64,000 nt of DNA from Pseudomonas brassicacearum (GCF_000585995.1 NZ_CP007410.1:2817430-2881429); one strand, 5' to 3'; shown: positions 34,440 through 44,233, counted from the stretch's first letter. Translations and numbers: made by a program. Notes: a model not told the origin generated them from the sequence alone.

Positions 34440-35465
34440 TCACTGACCATTCCCAAGCGTCGACCCACGCTCAATCAACCGCGCCGCAAAATCCAGGGTC
34501 CGCACCGGCCCGTTGTCGCCACGCAGGCGCTTGAGCAAACACTCGAACGCACTGGCGCCAATCTCGGCCGTCGGTTGGGCCAGGGCAGTAATGCCGCTAC
34601 CCACCAACGGGTACCAATCCAGATCGTCGAGGGCGATCAGGCCCACGTCGTCGAACAAGTGGCAGCCCAGGTCGCGCAATACTTGAGTGGCGGCCAACGC
34701 GGCGATGCCGTTGGCGCAGAACAACGCCTTGGGGCCATGACCCGGTTGGGCCAGGAAGGTCTTGATGCGTGCTGTCAACTGATCGCAGGTGTCCACCACG
34801 GCGCCGGTCAGGGCAGGGCGCCGCTCGATGCCGGCCTTGAAACTGTCGACTCGCTCGATCCGCGAGCTGGTGCCGTCGAAGGGCTCGGTCACCAGCAGCA
34901 GATCGCGGTACCCCCGTTGTTCCAGGTGGTCGAGCGCCATCGTGACGGCGGCCGGGTTATCCAATCCCACCAGGTCGCTTTCGAGCCGATCGACCTTGCG
35001 ATCCACCAACACCAGGGGCATCTCACCGCGCAGTTCGAGCAGTTCCTCACGGTGATGACCGAGGGTGTTCACGATCAGCCCTTCGATGTTGTAGGCCCGC
35101 AACAACGCCAGGTGCTGGCGTTCCTGCTCATCATCGCGGTCGGTGTTGCACACCACCAGGCTGTAGCCATGGCGACGGCAGGCGGTTTCCACGCCATGCA
35201 TCACGGCAATTGAATAAGGGTTGCGGATATCGGCCACCAGCATGCCGATCAAGCGTGTACGTCCGCGCTTGAGGCCACGGGCCATCTGGTTGGGGCGATA
35301 GCCCAGCTCGCTGATCGCCTGCTCGATGCGCCGGGCGATGGCCTCGGAGAGCAGGGCGCGGTCCTCGCCAATGAAACGCGAGACACTGGCCTTGGAGACA
35401 CCGGCGCGTTCGGCGACATCAAGCATGGTCACACGGCTGCGCTGGGCGGCGGAGAAAGAATTCAC
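34440..35465 (-). CDS. ptxS: PtxS, LacI-family repressor of 2-ketogluconate genes
   Basis: This 341-residue repressor has an N-terminal LacI helix-turn-helix with hinge (VTMLDVAERAGVSKASVSRF then ALLSEAIARRIEQAISELGY and RPNQMARGLKRGRT). A periplasmic-binding-like effector domain follows. PtxS binds 2-ketogluconate and the palindrome TGAAACCGGTTTCA, of which there are perfect copies at its own promoter (35503) and at kguE (34260). Gene order ptxS-kguE-kguK-kguT-kguD is the same as in P. aeruginosa. Confidence 0.94.
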   Translation of the reverse strand: MNSFSAAQRSRVTMLDVAERAGVSKASVSRFIGEDRALLSEAIARRIEQAISELGYRPNQMARGLKRGRTRLIGMLVADIRNPYSIAVMHGVETACRRHGYSLVVCNTDRDDEQERQHLALLRAYNIEGLIVNTLGHHREELLELRGEMPLVLVDRKVDRLESDLVGLDNPAAVTMALDHLEQRGYRDLLLVTEPFDGTSSRIERVDSFKAGIERRPALTGAVVDTCDQLTARIKTFLAQPGHGPKALFCANGIAALAATQVLRDLGCHLFDDVGLIALDDLDWYPLVGSGITALAQPTAEIGASAFECLLKRLRGDNGPVRTLDFAARLIERGSTLGNGQ

Positions 35466-35502
35466 GGATAGAAACCTGCTTATTGGAGTTATTTAGCGGC
35501 TC

Positions 35503-35516
35503 TGAAACCGGTTTCA
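35503..35516. promoter_or_regulatory. PtxS operator at its own promoter
   Basis: A second perfect TGAAACCGGTTTCA lies 38 bases upstream of the ptxS start, consistent with autorepression. Confidence 0.92.
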
Positions 35517-35626
35517 GGAAACATCAAAATCCGGTCGGTCGTCAAGGGTGCCTTGATACGAGAGCGACCGACGGTGGTTCACCTCGTGGTAAGGAGTGTG
35601 CGATGGCGAGACCCTGGCGAACCCGT

Positions 35627-35758
35627 GTGGCGAGGGAGCTTGCTCCCGCTCGGCTGCGCAGCAGTCGTAATTCGTGCTGGCGCGGTTTGGCTGTCAGATC
35701 ATGGTGTGTGGTTTTTGGGGCTGCTGCGCAGCCCAGCGGGAGCAAGCTCCCTCGCCAC
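35627..35758. repeat. Type B palindromic element
   Basis: Ends GTGGCGAGGGAGC/GCTCCCTCGCCAC with inner stems CGGCTGCGCAGCAGTCG-like and GGCTGCTGCGCAGCC. It lies in the 336-base gap between ptxS and the acidic protein gene; nothing else is recognised in that gap apart from the PtxS operator. Confidence 0.85.
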
Positions 35759-35802
35759 AAGAGCTGCCCGACTCCTATTCTGAATCCCTGGCGCGGCTGA
35801 AC

Positions 35803-36156
35803 TCAGAGCTGACTTATATAAGTCCCGGTGCCCCGGAGAATGTTCTGCAAGGTCAACTCCACTTCCGCCAGGTCCGCCGCATCACTGTTGTGACTGATTT
35901 CCAGCACATCATCGCCATTGAGCGCATCGGCGTCCGCCGCAGCGATTTCGATCCTGAGCAAGGTCGGGCTCAGCGTCACCTTCACGCCATCCAGGGTCGA
36001 GGGTTCACCGTCGAGGGTGATTTCCAGTTCGTCTTCGTCGGGGTAGCGCGTCATCAGGAACATTTCGCCCAGGGCGCTGTGGCAGCAGAGCATGGCCATG
36101 TTGTCTTCTTCTTCATCACACGGGTTGGCGATCAGAAGGGCGGTGGTCATTTTCAT
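35803..36156 (-). CDS. Acidic hypothetical protein (117 residues)
   Basis: The product begins MKMTTALLIANPCDEEEDNM and has no signal peptide or membrane segment. It is strongly acidic, with a beta-rich centre (DELEITLDGEPSTLDGVKVT, LLRIEIAAADADALNGDDVL). Two adjacent Cys occur near residue 24. GGAG stands 8 bases before the ATG. It has no recognised family and no operon partner; the next gene, gdhB, is on the other strand. It is judged real by its start site and coding style. Confidence 0.65.
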   Translation of the reverse strand: MKMTTALLIANPCDEEEDNMAMLCCHSALGEMFLMTRYPDEDELEITLDGEPSTLDGVKVTLSPTLLRIEIAAADADALNGDDVLEISHNSDAADLAEVELTLQNILRGTGTYISQL

Positions 36157-36588
36157 GGTGATGGCTCCAGGATCGAGTGCACCTGCGGGGGTGCAAAAAG
36201 TGGATTCTGCCAGCCCGAAGGATTTTCTGCTGGTTTACCGCCTCGGGGTGCCGTTTGGCCCCCAGCCTGCTAGGGTTGTTCGATGCGCAGGGGCTGTTTA
36301 GCTAGCCGATGACCGAATATGTCGCAGCGTTGCAAGCAGGCACATTGTCGCACTCGGTAAGCTGCGCAACGGATGTGCACCTGCAAAGGCCACCCCAGGG
36401 GCGTTTTTTGCAGGTGTCCATGACGTGAAATTACATGGAAAAGGATGTGACCTGCGGGGCTCGTCCAGCTTCACCCACCTGTCATCCTGTTTCCTCTGCC
36501 CGAGAATCAGGAACGGGATGGCCAATAGCCCCGTAAGGGGTTGCACGCGACGCTTTCATCAATAACAAGCCCAAGCGGAGTACCACAG
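36157..36588. other. Intergenic region holding the gdhB promoter
   Basis: These 432 bases separate the acidic protein gene (minus) from gdhB (plus). A less GC-rich part around 36421-36450 (GTGAAATTACATGGAAAAGG) may hold the promoter, but no clear sigma-70 or sigma-54 box stands out. TTGCAGGTG/CACCTGCAA near 36380-36420 form a spaced inverted repeat. No gene is supported. Confidence 0.4.
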
Positions 36589-39500
36589 ATGGCGTTCTTC
36601 ACCGCAGCCAGCAAAGCCGACTTCCAGCATCAACTGCAGGCGGCACTGGCGCAGCACATCAGTGAACAGGCACTGCCACAAGTGGCGCTGTTCGCTGAAC
36701 AATTCTTCGGCATCATTTCCCTCGATGAACTTACCCAGCGCCGGTTGTCCGACCTCGCCGGCTGCACCTTGTCTGCCTGGCGCCTGCTTGAGCGCTTCGA
36801 TCACGCGCAACCGCAGGTGCGTGTCTACAACCCCGATTATGAACGCCACGGCTGGCAGTCGACCCACACGGCCGTGGAAGTGTTGCACCACGACCTGCCG
36901 TTCCTGGTGGATTCGGTCCGCACCGAACTGAACCGTCGCGGCTACAGCATCCATACCCTGCAAACCACCGTGCTGAGCGTGCGTCGCGGCAGCAAGGGCG
37001 AGTTGCTGGAAGTCCTGCCAAAAGGCACCCAGGGCGACGACATCCTGCAAGAGTCGTTGATGTACCTGGAAATCGACCGCTGCGCCAACGCCGCCGAACT
37101 CAACGTCCTGAGCAAGGAACTTGAGCAAGTGCTGGGCGAAGTGCGCGTGGCCGTGGCTGATTTCGAACCGATGAAAGCCAAGGTCCAGGAAATCCTGGTT
37201 GGCCTGGACGAAAGCGCCTACGCCATCGATACCGACGAAAAAAATGAAATCAAGAGCTTCCTGGAATGGCTGGTGGGCAACCACTTCACCTTCCTCGGCT
37301 ACGAAGAGTTCGTGGTGCGTGATGAAGCCGATGGCGGCCACATCGAGTACAACCCCGATTCGTTCCTCGGCCTGACCAAACTGCTGCGCGCCGGACTCAC
37401 CGCCGATGACCTGCGCATCGAAGACTACGCCGTCAACTACCTGCGCGAACCGACCCCACTGTCGTTCGCCAAAGCCGCGCATCCGAGCCGCGTACACCGT
37501 CCAGCCTACCCGGACTACGTGTCGATCCGCGTGATCGACGCTGACGGCAAGGTCATCAAGGAATGCCGCTTCATGGGCCTGTACACCTCCTCGGTGTATG
37601 GCGAGAGCGTGCGGGTCATCCCGTACATCCGCCGCAAGGTCGAGGAAGTCGAGCGTCGCTCGGGCTTCCAGGCCAAGGCGCACTTGGGCAAGGAACTGGC
37701 CCAGGTGGTCGAAGTGCTGCCCCGTGACGACCTGTTCCAGACCCCGGTGGACGAGCTGTTCAGCACCGTGATGTCCATCGTGCAGATCCAGGAACGCAAC
37801 AAGATCCGCGTGTTCCTGCGCAAAGACCCGTACGGCCGTTTCTGCTACTGCCTGGCCTATGTGCCTCGCGATATCTATTCCACCGAAGTGCGCCAGAAGA
37901 TCCAGCAAGTGCTGATGGATCGCCTGAAGGCGTCGGACTGCGAATTCTGGACGTTCTTCTCCGAATCCGTGCTGGCCCGTGTACAGCTGATCCTGCGGGT
38001 TGACCCGAAGAACCGTCTCGACATCGATCCGGTGCTGCTGGAAAAAGAAGTGGTGCAGGCCTGCCGCAGCTGGAAGGACGACTACGCCAACCTGGTGATC
38101 GAAAGCTTCGGCGAAGCCCAGGGCACCAACGTCTTGTCTGATTTCCCGAAAGGCTTCCCGGCCGGCTACCGTGAGCGTTTTGCCGCGCACTCGGCCGTGG
38201 TCGACATGCAGCACTTGCTGAGCCTGAGTGAAAAAAATCCGCTGGTCATGAGCTTCTACCAGCCACTGGGCCAGGTCTCCGGCCAGCGCGAGCTGCACTG
38301 CAAGCTGTATCACGCCGACACGCCGCTGGCGCTGTCCGACGTGTTGCCGATCCTGGAAAACCTCGGCCTGCGCGTGCTGGGCGAGTTCCCGTACCGCTTG
38401 CGCCACACCAATGGCCGCGAGTTCTGGATTCATGATTTCGCGTTCACCGCCGCCGAAGGCCTGGACCTGGATATCCAGCAGCTCAACGACACCCTGCAGG
38501 ACGCTTTCGTCCACATCGTGCGTGGCGATGCCGAGAACGATGCGTTCAACCGCCTGGTGCTGACCGCCGGCCTGCCATGGCGCGACGTGGCGCTGCTGCG
38601 TGCCTACGCCCGTTACCTGAAGCAGATCCGCCTGGGCTTCGACCTGGGGTACATCGCCAGCACCCTGAACAACCACACCGACATCGCTCGCGAGTTGACC
38701 CGGTTGTTCAAGACTCGCTTCTACCTGGCGCGCAAGCTCAGCGGCGACGACCTGGAAGACAAGCAGCTGCGCCTGGAGCAGGCGATCCTTACGGCCCTGG
38801 ACGACGTCCAGGTGCTCAACGAAGACCGCATCCTGCGTCGCTACCTGGACCTGATCAAGGCCACCCTGCGGACCAACTTCTACCAGACCGACGCTCACGG
38901 CCAGAACAAGTCCTACTTCAGCTTCAAGTTCAACCCGCACCTGATCCCGGAACTGCCAAAGCCCGTACCGAAGTTCGAAATCTTCGTGTACTCGCCGCGG
39001 GTCGAAGGCGTGCACCTGCGCTTCGGCAACGTTGCTCGCGGCGGCTTGCGCTGGTCCGACCGTGAAGAAGACTACCGCACCGAAGTGCTCGGCCTGGTCA
39101 AGGCCCAGCAAGTGAAGAACTCGGTGATCGTGCCGGTGGGCGCCAAGGGCGGCTTCCTGCCGCGTCGCCTGCCGTTGGGCGGCAGCCGTGACGAGATCGC
39201 GGCCGAGGGCATCGCCTGCTACCGCATCTTCATCTCGGGCCTGTTGGACATCACCGACAACCTCAAGGACGGCGCCCTGGTGCCACCGGCCAACGTCGTG
39301 CGTCATGACGACGATGACCCGTACCTGGTGGTGGCGGCGGACAAAGGCACGGCGACCTTCTCCGACATCGCCAACGGCATCGCCATCGACTACGGCTTCT
39401 GGCTCGGCGATGCGTTCGCCTCCGGCGGTTCGGCGGGTTACGACCACAAGAAAATGGGCATCACCGCCAAGGGCGCGTGGGTTGGCGTTCAGCGCCACTT

Positions 39501-41457
39501 CCGCGAACGCGGCATCAATGTCCAGGAAGACAGCATCACCGTGGTGGGTGTCGGCGACATGGCCGGCGATGTGTTCGGCAACGGTTTGCTGATGTCGGAC
39601 AAACTGCAACTGGTCGCGGCATTCAACCACCTGCACATCTTCATCGACCCGAACCCGGAGCCTGCCAGCAGCTTCGCCGAGCGTCAGCGTCTGTTCGACC
39701 TGCCGCGTTCGGCCTGGACCGACTACGACACCAGCATCATGTCCGAAGGCGGCGGTATCTTCTCGCGCAGCGCGAAGAGCATTGCCATCTCGCCACAGAT
39801 GAAAGAACGCTTCGACATCAAGGCCGACAAACTGACCCCGACCGAACTGCTCAACGCCTTGCTCAAGGCGCCGGTGGACCTGTTGTGGAACGGCGGTATC
39901 GGCACCTACGTCAAGGCCAGCAGCGAAAGCCACGCCGATGTCGGCGACAAGGCCAACGATGCACTGCGCGTGAACGGCAACGAACTGCGCTGCAAGGTGG
40001 TGGGCGAGGGCGGTAACCTGGGCATGACCCAACTGGGTCGCGTCGAGTTCGGCCTCAATGGCGGCGGCTCCAACACCGACTTCATCGACAACGCCGGCGG
40101 TGTGGACTGCTCCGACCACGAAGTGAACATCAAGATCCTGCTCAACGAAGTGGTGCAGGCCGGCGACATGACCGACAAGCAACGCAACCAGTTGCTGGCG
40201 AGCATGACCGACGAAGTCGGTGGCCTGGTGTTGGGCAACAACTACAAGCAAACCCAGGCCCTGTCCCTGGCGGCCCGTCGCGCCTTTGTGCGGATCGCCG
40301 AATACAAGCGCCTGATGAACGACCTGGAAGCTCGCGGCAAGCTGGATCGCGCCATCGAGTTCCTGCCAGCCGAAGAGCAGCTGGCTGAGCGTGTCGCGGC
40401 GGGCCATGGCCTGACCCGTGCCGAATTGTCGGTACTGATCTCCTACAGCAAGATCGACCTCAAGGAAGCGCTGCTCAACTCCCTGGTACCGGATGACGAC
40501 TACCTGACCCGTGACATGGAGACTGCGTTCCCGCCGACACTGGTGAGCAAGTTCTCCGAGGCTATGCGTCGTCATCGCCTCAAGCGCGAGATCGTCAGCA
40601 CCCAGATCGCCAACGACCTGGTCAACCACATGGGCATCACCTTCGTTCAGCGGCTCAAGGAGTCGACGGGCATGAGCCCGGCGAATGTTGCGGGTGCGTA
40701 TGTAATTGTTCGGGATATCTTCCATCTCCCGCACTGGTTCCGGCAGATCGAAGCCCTGGACCACCAGGTGTCGGCCGACGTGCAACTGGAGCTGATGGAC
40801 GAACTGATGCGCCTGGGTCGTCGCGCGACGCGCTGGTTCCTGCGTAGCCGCCGCAACGAGCAGAACGCTGCCCGTGACGTGGCGCACTTCGGTCCGCACC
40901 TGGCGGCGTTGGGCCTCAAGCTCGACGAGTTGCTGGAAGGTCCGACCCGCGAAGGCTGGCAGACCCGCTACCAGGCCTACGTGGCGGCCGGCGTGCCGGA
41001 GCTGTTGGCGCGCATGGTTGCAGGCACTACCCACCTGTACACCTTGCTGCCGATCATCGAGGCGTCCGACGTCACCGGCCAGAACGCCGCCGATGTGGCC
41101 AAGGCCTACTTCGCCGTGGGCAGCGCCCTGGACATCACCTGGTACCTGCAACAGATCAGCGCCTTGCCGGTGGAAAACAACTGGCAGGCACTGGCCCGCG
41201 AAGCGTTCCGCGATGACATCGACTGGCAGCAACGAGCGATCACCATCTCGGTCCTGCAGGAAGGCGATGGCTCCCAGGACGTGGAAACCCGCCTGGCGCT
41301 GTGGCTGGAGCAGCATGCCAGCATGGTTGACCGTTGGCGTGCGATGCTGGTGGACATCCGTGCCGCCAGCGGCACCGATTACGCCATGTACGCGGTCGCC
41401 AACCGCGAACTGCTGGACCTGGCGTTGAGTGGTCAGGCGGTCGTGACGGCCAACTGA
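36589..41457 (+). CDS. gdhB: NAD-specific glutamate dehydrogenase, large (about 180 kDa) type
   Basis: This 1,622-residue enzyme oxidatively deaminates glutamate to 2-oxoglutarate with NAD. It starts MAFFTAASKADFQHQLQAAL. Long N-terminal regulatory domains precede the catalytic part, which shows RFGNVARGGLRWSDREEDYR, the lysine-containing VPVGAKGGFLPRRLP, and the nucleotide-binding VGVGDMAGDVFGNGLLMS near residues 985-1002. Its length matches P. aeruginosa GdhB. The frame opens at 36541, but GGAG precedes the ATG at 36589. It is a single-gene transcript ended by a strong terminator, and probably serves growth on arginine or glutamate. Confidence 0.96.
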   Translation: MAFFTAASKADFQHQLQAALAQHISEQALPQVALFAEQFFGIISLDELTQRRLSDLAGCTLSAWRLLERFDHAQPQVRVYNPDYERHGWQSTHTAVEVLHHDLPFLVDSVRTELNRRGYSIHTLQTTVLSVRRGSKGELLEVLPKGTQGDDILQESLMYLEIDRCANAAELNVLSKELEQVLGEVRVAVADFEPMKAKVQEILVGLDESAYAIDTDEKNEIKSFLEWLVGNHFTFLGYEEFVVRDEADGGHIEYNPDSFLGLTKLLRAGLTADDLRIEDYAVNYLREPTPLSFAKAAHPSRVHRPAYPDYVSIRVIDADGKVIKECRFMGLYTSSVYGESVRVIPYIRRKVEEVERRSGFQAKAHLGKELAQVVEVLPRDDLFQTPVDELFSTVMSIVQIQERNKIRVFLRKDPYGRFCYCLAYVPRDIYSTEVRQKIQQVLMDRLKASDCEFWTFFSESVLARVQLILRVDPKNRLDIDPVLLEKEVVQACRSWKDDYANLVIESFGEAQGTNVLSDFPKGFPAGYRERFAAHSAVVDMQHLLSLSEKNPLVMSFYQPLGQVSGQRELHCKLYHADTPLALSDVLPILENLGLRVLGEFPYRLRHTNGREFWIHDFAFTAAEGLDLDIQQLNDTLQDAFVHIVRGDAENDAFNRLVLTAGLPWRDVALLRAYARYLKQIRLGFDLGYIASTLNNHTDIARELTRLFKTRFYLARKLSGDDLEDKQLRLEQAILTALDDVQVLNEDRILRRYLDLIKATLRTNFYQTDAHGQNKSYFSFKFNPHLIPELPKPVPKFEIFVYSPRVEGVHLRFGNVARGGLRWSDREEDYRTEVLGLVKAQQVKNSVIVPVGAKGGFLPRRLPLGGSRDEIAAEGIACYRIFISGLLDITDNLKDGALVPPANVVRHDDDDPYLVVAADKGTATFSDIANGIAIDYGFWLGDAFASGGSAGYDHKKMGITAKGAWVGVQRHFRERGINVQEDSITVVGVGDMAGDVFGNGLLMSDKLQLVAAFNHLHIFIDPNPEPASSFAERQRLFDLPRSAWTDYDTSIMSEGGGIFSRSAKSIAISPQMKERFDIKADKLTPTELLNALLKAPVDLLWNGGIGTYVKASSESHADVGDKANDALRVNGNELRCKVVGEGGNLGMTQLGRVEFGLNGGGSNTDFIDNAGGVDCSDHEVNIKILLNEVVQAGDMTDKQRNQLLASMTDEVGGLVLGNNYKQTQALSLAARRAFVRIAEYKRLMNDLEARGKLDRAIEFLPAEEQLAERVAAGHGLTRAELSVLISYSKIDLKEALLNSLVPDDDYLTRDMETAFPPTLVSKFSEAMRRHRLKREIVSTQIANDLVNHMGITFVQRLKESTGMSPANVAGAYVIVRDIFHLPHWFRQIEALDHQVSADVQLELMDELMRLGRRATRWFLRSRRNEQNAARDVAHFGPHLAALGLKLDELLEGPTREGWQTRYQAYVAAGVPELLARMVAGTTHLYTLLPIIEASDVTGQNAADVAKAYFAVGSALDITWYLQQISALPVENNWQALAREAFRDDIDWQQRAITISVLQEGDGSQDVETRLALWLEQHASMVDRWRAMLVDIRAASGTDYAMYAVANRELLDLALSGQAVVTAN

Positions 41458-41471
41458 TCCGGCGTTGAGTG

Positions 41472-41510
41472 AAAAAAAAGCCCCGCATTGAGAGATGCGG
41501 GGCTTTTTTT
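41472..41510. terminator. Bidirectional rho-independent terminator
   Basis: An A-run, the stem GCCCCGCAT/ATGCGGGGC with loop TGAGAG, and a T-run lie just after gdhB. It can serve gdhB and, on the other strand, the convergent cupin gene. Confidence 0.93.
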
Positions 41511-41536
41511 GCTTTCAAGATTCACTGTGGACCTTT

Positions 41537-41624
41537 GTGGGAGCGGGCTTGCTCGCGAATGCGTCGGGTCAGCTTGCACAAGTGTTGGATGTGCCGCCGT
41601 CTTCGCGAGCAAGCCCGCTCCCAC
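41537..41624. repeat. Type A REP-like inverted pair
   Basis: GTGGGAGCGGGCTTGCTCGC and its inverse (GCGAGCAAGCCCGCTCCCAC) are separated by about 40 bases, in the convergent gap between gdhB and the cupin gene. Confidence 0.85.
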
Positions 41625-41643
41625 AGGGTACTGCGCTGGTCCG

Positions 41644-42048
41644 TTAGTTCTTCAGCGGGATCAACACCGCCTCCTTCTCACCCATCACCATGAACACCAG
41701 CAGTTTCGCCGGCTCTGTCGTGCTGGCGTTTTTCGAGACCAGGTGCTCGGACCCCGCCGCTTCGTACCAGAATTCCCCGGCCTTGTAGGTGTTCGCCGGC
41801 TCGCCCTTGACCTGGGAGGTGATGGCCCCTTCGAGTACGTAGGCCATGGCCGTGCCTTCATGTTTGTGGGCGATGGACGACTGGCCGGGGGCATAGTTGA
41901 CGGTGAGCATCATGGCCTTTTTACCGGGCAGGTTTTTCAGCATTTTTTCCTGCAACACCGTGACCTTTTCCGAAGGCGCGGTTTCGTGGGCGTAGGTTTG
42001 GGCGACGGGCAGCAGGCCGAGGGCGGCGATCAGACAGAGGGTTTTCAT
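41644..42048 (-). CDS. Exported cupin-domain protein
   Basis: This 134-residue protein has a signal peptide (MKTLCLIAALGLLPVAQTYA), so it is probably periplasmic. A single cupin fold follows with metal-ligand-like SSIAHKHEGTAMAYVLEG and a second motif around FWYEAAGSEHLVSKN. The frame extends upstream to 42201 but the signal peptide fixes the start at 42048. Enzymatic role unknown; such proteins are often quercetinase-like or small-molecule binding. It stands alone. Confidence 0.82.
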   Translation of the reverse strand: MKTLCLIAALGLLPVAQTYAHETAPSEKVTVLQEKMLKNLPGKKAMMLTVNYAPGQSSIAHKHEGTAMAYVLEGAITSQVKGEPANTYKAGEFWYEAAGSEHLVSKNASTTEPAKLLVFMVMGEKEAVLIPLKN

Positions 42049-42220
42049 GGTGTTATGACCTGTGTGGTTTTGAGTGGATTCGCGCTGTCGCGGCGATGGA
42101 TTCACCCTAAGCCCCCAGGTGGGGTAAGCAAACGTCCAATCTTTCGGAAGGTGGGTAGACCAATGGGTGGGTACGAATTTACAGCGGGCTGGCCAGTGCA
42201 ATTAGCTGGCCTGCACCTTT

Positions 42221-42350
42221 GTGGCGAGGGGATTTATCCCCGCTGGGCTGCGAAGCAGCCCTAAAATATGCCACACAGATGTGTCAGGCTAACTGCATCC
42301 AGCTTTTTGGGTCTGCTTCGCAGCCCAGCGGGGATAAATCCCCTCACCAC
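42221..42350. repeat. Type B palindromic element, GGGGATTTATCCCC variant
   Basis: The left end is GTGGCGAGGGGAT; the right end, CCCCTCACCAC, carries one mismatch (A for G). Inner stems are GGGCTGCGAAGCAGCCC and GTCTGCTTCGCAGCC-like. It fills the 334-base gap between the ABM and cupin genes. Confidence 0.85.
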
Positions 42351-42382
42351 AATCTGGTCGGGCAGGAATAAAGCGGCGCCTT

Positions 42383-42676
42383 TCAGACAATCGGAAAACT
42401 ATTGAAGTCCACGCTCCTGGCCAGGCGGCTGTCGATCAGGCCGATGAAGCTCTGCACTTCAGGACAGTTGAAGTGGGCCTGCATTGCCGCTTCCGATTGC
42501 CAGCGGGCGCTGACGTTCCAGCGGTCGCCATCGTCCGGGCAACGGTCGACCATGTAGGCGTCGCAGCCCGGCATGGCGCGCAGGGTCTCGACGATTTGTT
42601 GCAATTGCCGGCCCAGTTCTTCCGAGCGACCGGCGGCGGCCTGCACCTCTACGGTATTGATCACTTGGCGAGACAT
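42383..42676 (-). CDS. Antibiotic biosynthesis monooxygenase (ABM)-domain protein
   Basis: This 97-residue ferredoxin-like ABM protein begins MSRQVINTVEVQAAAGRSEE and continues LGRQLQQIVETLRAMPGCDA and RWNVSARWQSEAAMQAHFNC. The frame opens upstream at 42763, but the ATG at 42676 follows GGAGCCAGAGCA and starts in family style. Such proteins are cofactor-free oxygenases or heme/quinone-related; the substrate is unknown. Confidence 0.82.
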   Translation of the reverse strand: MSRQVINTVEVQAAAGRSEELGRQLQQIVETLRAMPGCDAYMVDRCPDDGDRWNVSARWQSEAAMQAHFNCPEVQSFIGLIDSRLARSVDFNSFPIV

Positions 42677-42799
42677 TGCTCTGGCTCCTGGAATCAAGTC
42701 GAATGGGTTTTGCTCGACGTCAACGACACCCATGCAGGATAGGCCCGTCGGGGCGTGGTTCAAACAGCCAATGGGCGGATAAATGCCCAGGCCAATCGG

Positions 42800-44233
42800 T
42801 CAGGCGACCTGCTGCAAAATGTCCCGCAGGCGGTCGAGGGCGATGTCGATGTCCAGGGTTTCGATGGACCCGAAACCGAAGAACAGACCCGCTCGCACCG
42901 ACGCCTCGTTGAAAAAACCTTCAAGGCTGTACAGCCCGACTTCGGCCTTTTTCGCCAGATCGATCACCAGCGCCAGGTCGATGGGTACCTTGCACAGTAC
43001 CGCCATGTGGAAGCCGGCGGTGGTGGGCACGGCTTCGAACCAGGGTGACAGGTCCCCGGCCATGCGGGCCAGGATTCGCTCGCGCCGCCCGGCATACAGG
43101 GTGTGGCAGCGACGGATGTGCTTGAGCAGGCAGCCCTCGGCGATGAACTTGGCCAGCGCCCACTGGGGCAGGGTGGAGGTGTGCTGGTCGGTGAGGCGTT
43201 TGGCCAGGATCACCGCTTCGAGGATCGCCGGCGGCAGGATGGCGTAGCCGAGCCGCAGCTCTGGCAACAGGGTCTTGGAGAAGGTGCCGACGTACGCCAC
43301 GATCCCCCGTTCGTCCATGCTCTGCAGCGAATCGGCAGGGCGACCTTCGTAGCGGAACTCGCTGTCGTAATCGTCCTCGATGATGATCGCCCCTAGCTCA
43401 TAGGCCCGCGCCAGCAAGGCCTCGCGGCGGGCCTGGCTCATGGGCATGCCCAGGGGGAACTGGTGGGAAGGCGTCACATAAATCAGGCGCGTGCCATCGG
43501 GAATCAGGTCCACGCGCATGCCTTGCTCGTCCACCGGCACGCCGGCCACCGTGGCGCCCTGGGAGCCGAACAGCAGCCGCGCCGGCGGATACCCCGGATC
43601 TTCCATCGCCACCAGGCTGCCGGGCCGGGTCAATACCCGCGAGATCAGGTCCAGGGCCTGCTGCGCGCCGTTGCACACCACCACGTCTTCATCCTGGCAA
43701 TTGACCCCGCGGGAAAACGCGATGTGCCGGGCAATGGCATTGCGCAGCGACGGCAAGCCTTCGGGTTGACTGTAGAAGCCCTTGGCGCTGGCGATCTGGC
43801 GCAGGGCATGGGCGGTGCAGCGCCGCCAGTCGTCCAGGGGAAACTGGCCCTTGCCGGTGGCGCCGCCGATGAAGTCATAACGCAACGCGCCCTCGAGGGT
43901 GGGATGGCGCATCAGGTCCGGCATGGTGCGCCAGGCCTCGACGACGTCGGCACCGGCCAGTTCGCGGTGGCTTTGTTTGCGCACGATCCTGGCTGGCCGC
44001 GCGTTGACGTAGGTGCCTTTGCCGATGATGCCGGTGAGGAAGTTTTCGTAGGTCAGTTGGGCGTAGGTGTCGGAAACGGTCTTGCGCGAAACCCCCAGTT
44101 GTTCGGCGAGCAAGCGGCTGGGCGGCAGTTGCGTACCGGCGGCCAGGCGCCCGCTTTCGATGGCGCTGCGCAATTGTTGATACAGCTGGCCCGCCAGGTC
44201 CTTGCGGCCGTTGATGACAACATGAAGTTCCAT
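42800..44233 (-). CDS. MocR/PdxR-type transcriptional regulator (GntR HTH fused to aminotransferase)
   Basis: This 477-residue protein has an N-terminal GntR winged helix (YQQLRSAIESGRLAAGTQLP, PSRLLAEQLGVSRKTVSDTY). A class I aminotransferase-like domain follows with the PLP lysine in GTFSKTLLPELRLGYAI and the Asp/Tyr-binding stretch MEDPGYPPARLLF. MocR regulators usually control a neighbouring divergent gene, here the carboxymuconolactone decarboxylase-like gene 200 bases away. Confidence 0.92.
   Translation of the reverse strand: MELHVVINGRKDLAGQLYQQLRSAIESGRLAAGTQLPPSRLLAEQLGVSRKTVSDTYAQLTYENFLTGIIGKGTYVNARPARIVRKQSHRELAGADVVEAWRTMPDLMRHPTLEGALRYDFIGGATGKGQFPLDDWRRCTAHALRQIASAKGFYSQPEGLPSLRNAIARHIAFSRGVNCQDEDVVVCNGAQQALDLISRVLTRPGSLVAMEDPGYPPARLLFGSQGATVAGVPVDEQGMRVDLIPDGTRLIYVTPSHQFPLGMPMSQARREALLARAYELGAIIIEDDYDSEFRYEGRPADSLQSMDERGIVAYVGTFSKTLLPELRLGYAILPPAILEAVILAKRLTDQHTSTLPQWALAKFIAEGCLLKHIRRCHTLYAGRRERILARMAGDLSPWFEAVPTTAGFHMAVLCKVPIDLALVIDLAKKAEVGLYSLEGFFNEASVRAGLFFGFGSIETLDIDIALDRLRDILQQVA

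Noticed and set aside
34057..34534. Overlapping plus-strand frames in the ptxS-kguE gap
   Set aside because: They run antisense into kguE, across the A-tract repeats and the REP pair, and have no start signals.
36559..41316. Open frame of 1,585 codons antisense to gdhB
   Set aside because: It is the complement of a GC-rich gene whose third-position bias keeps stops out of this frame; the sense product is an unmistakable glutamate dehydrogenase.
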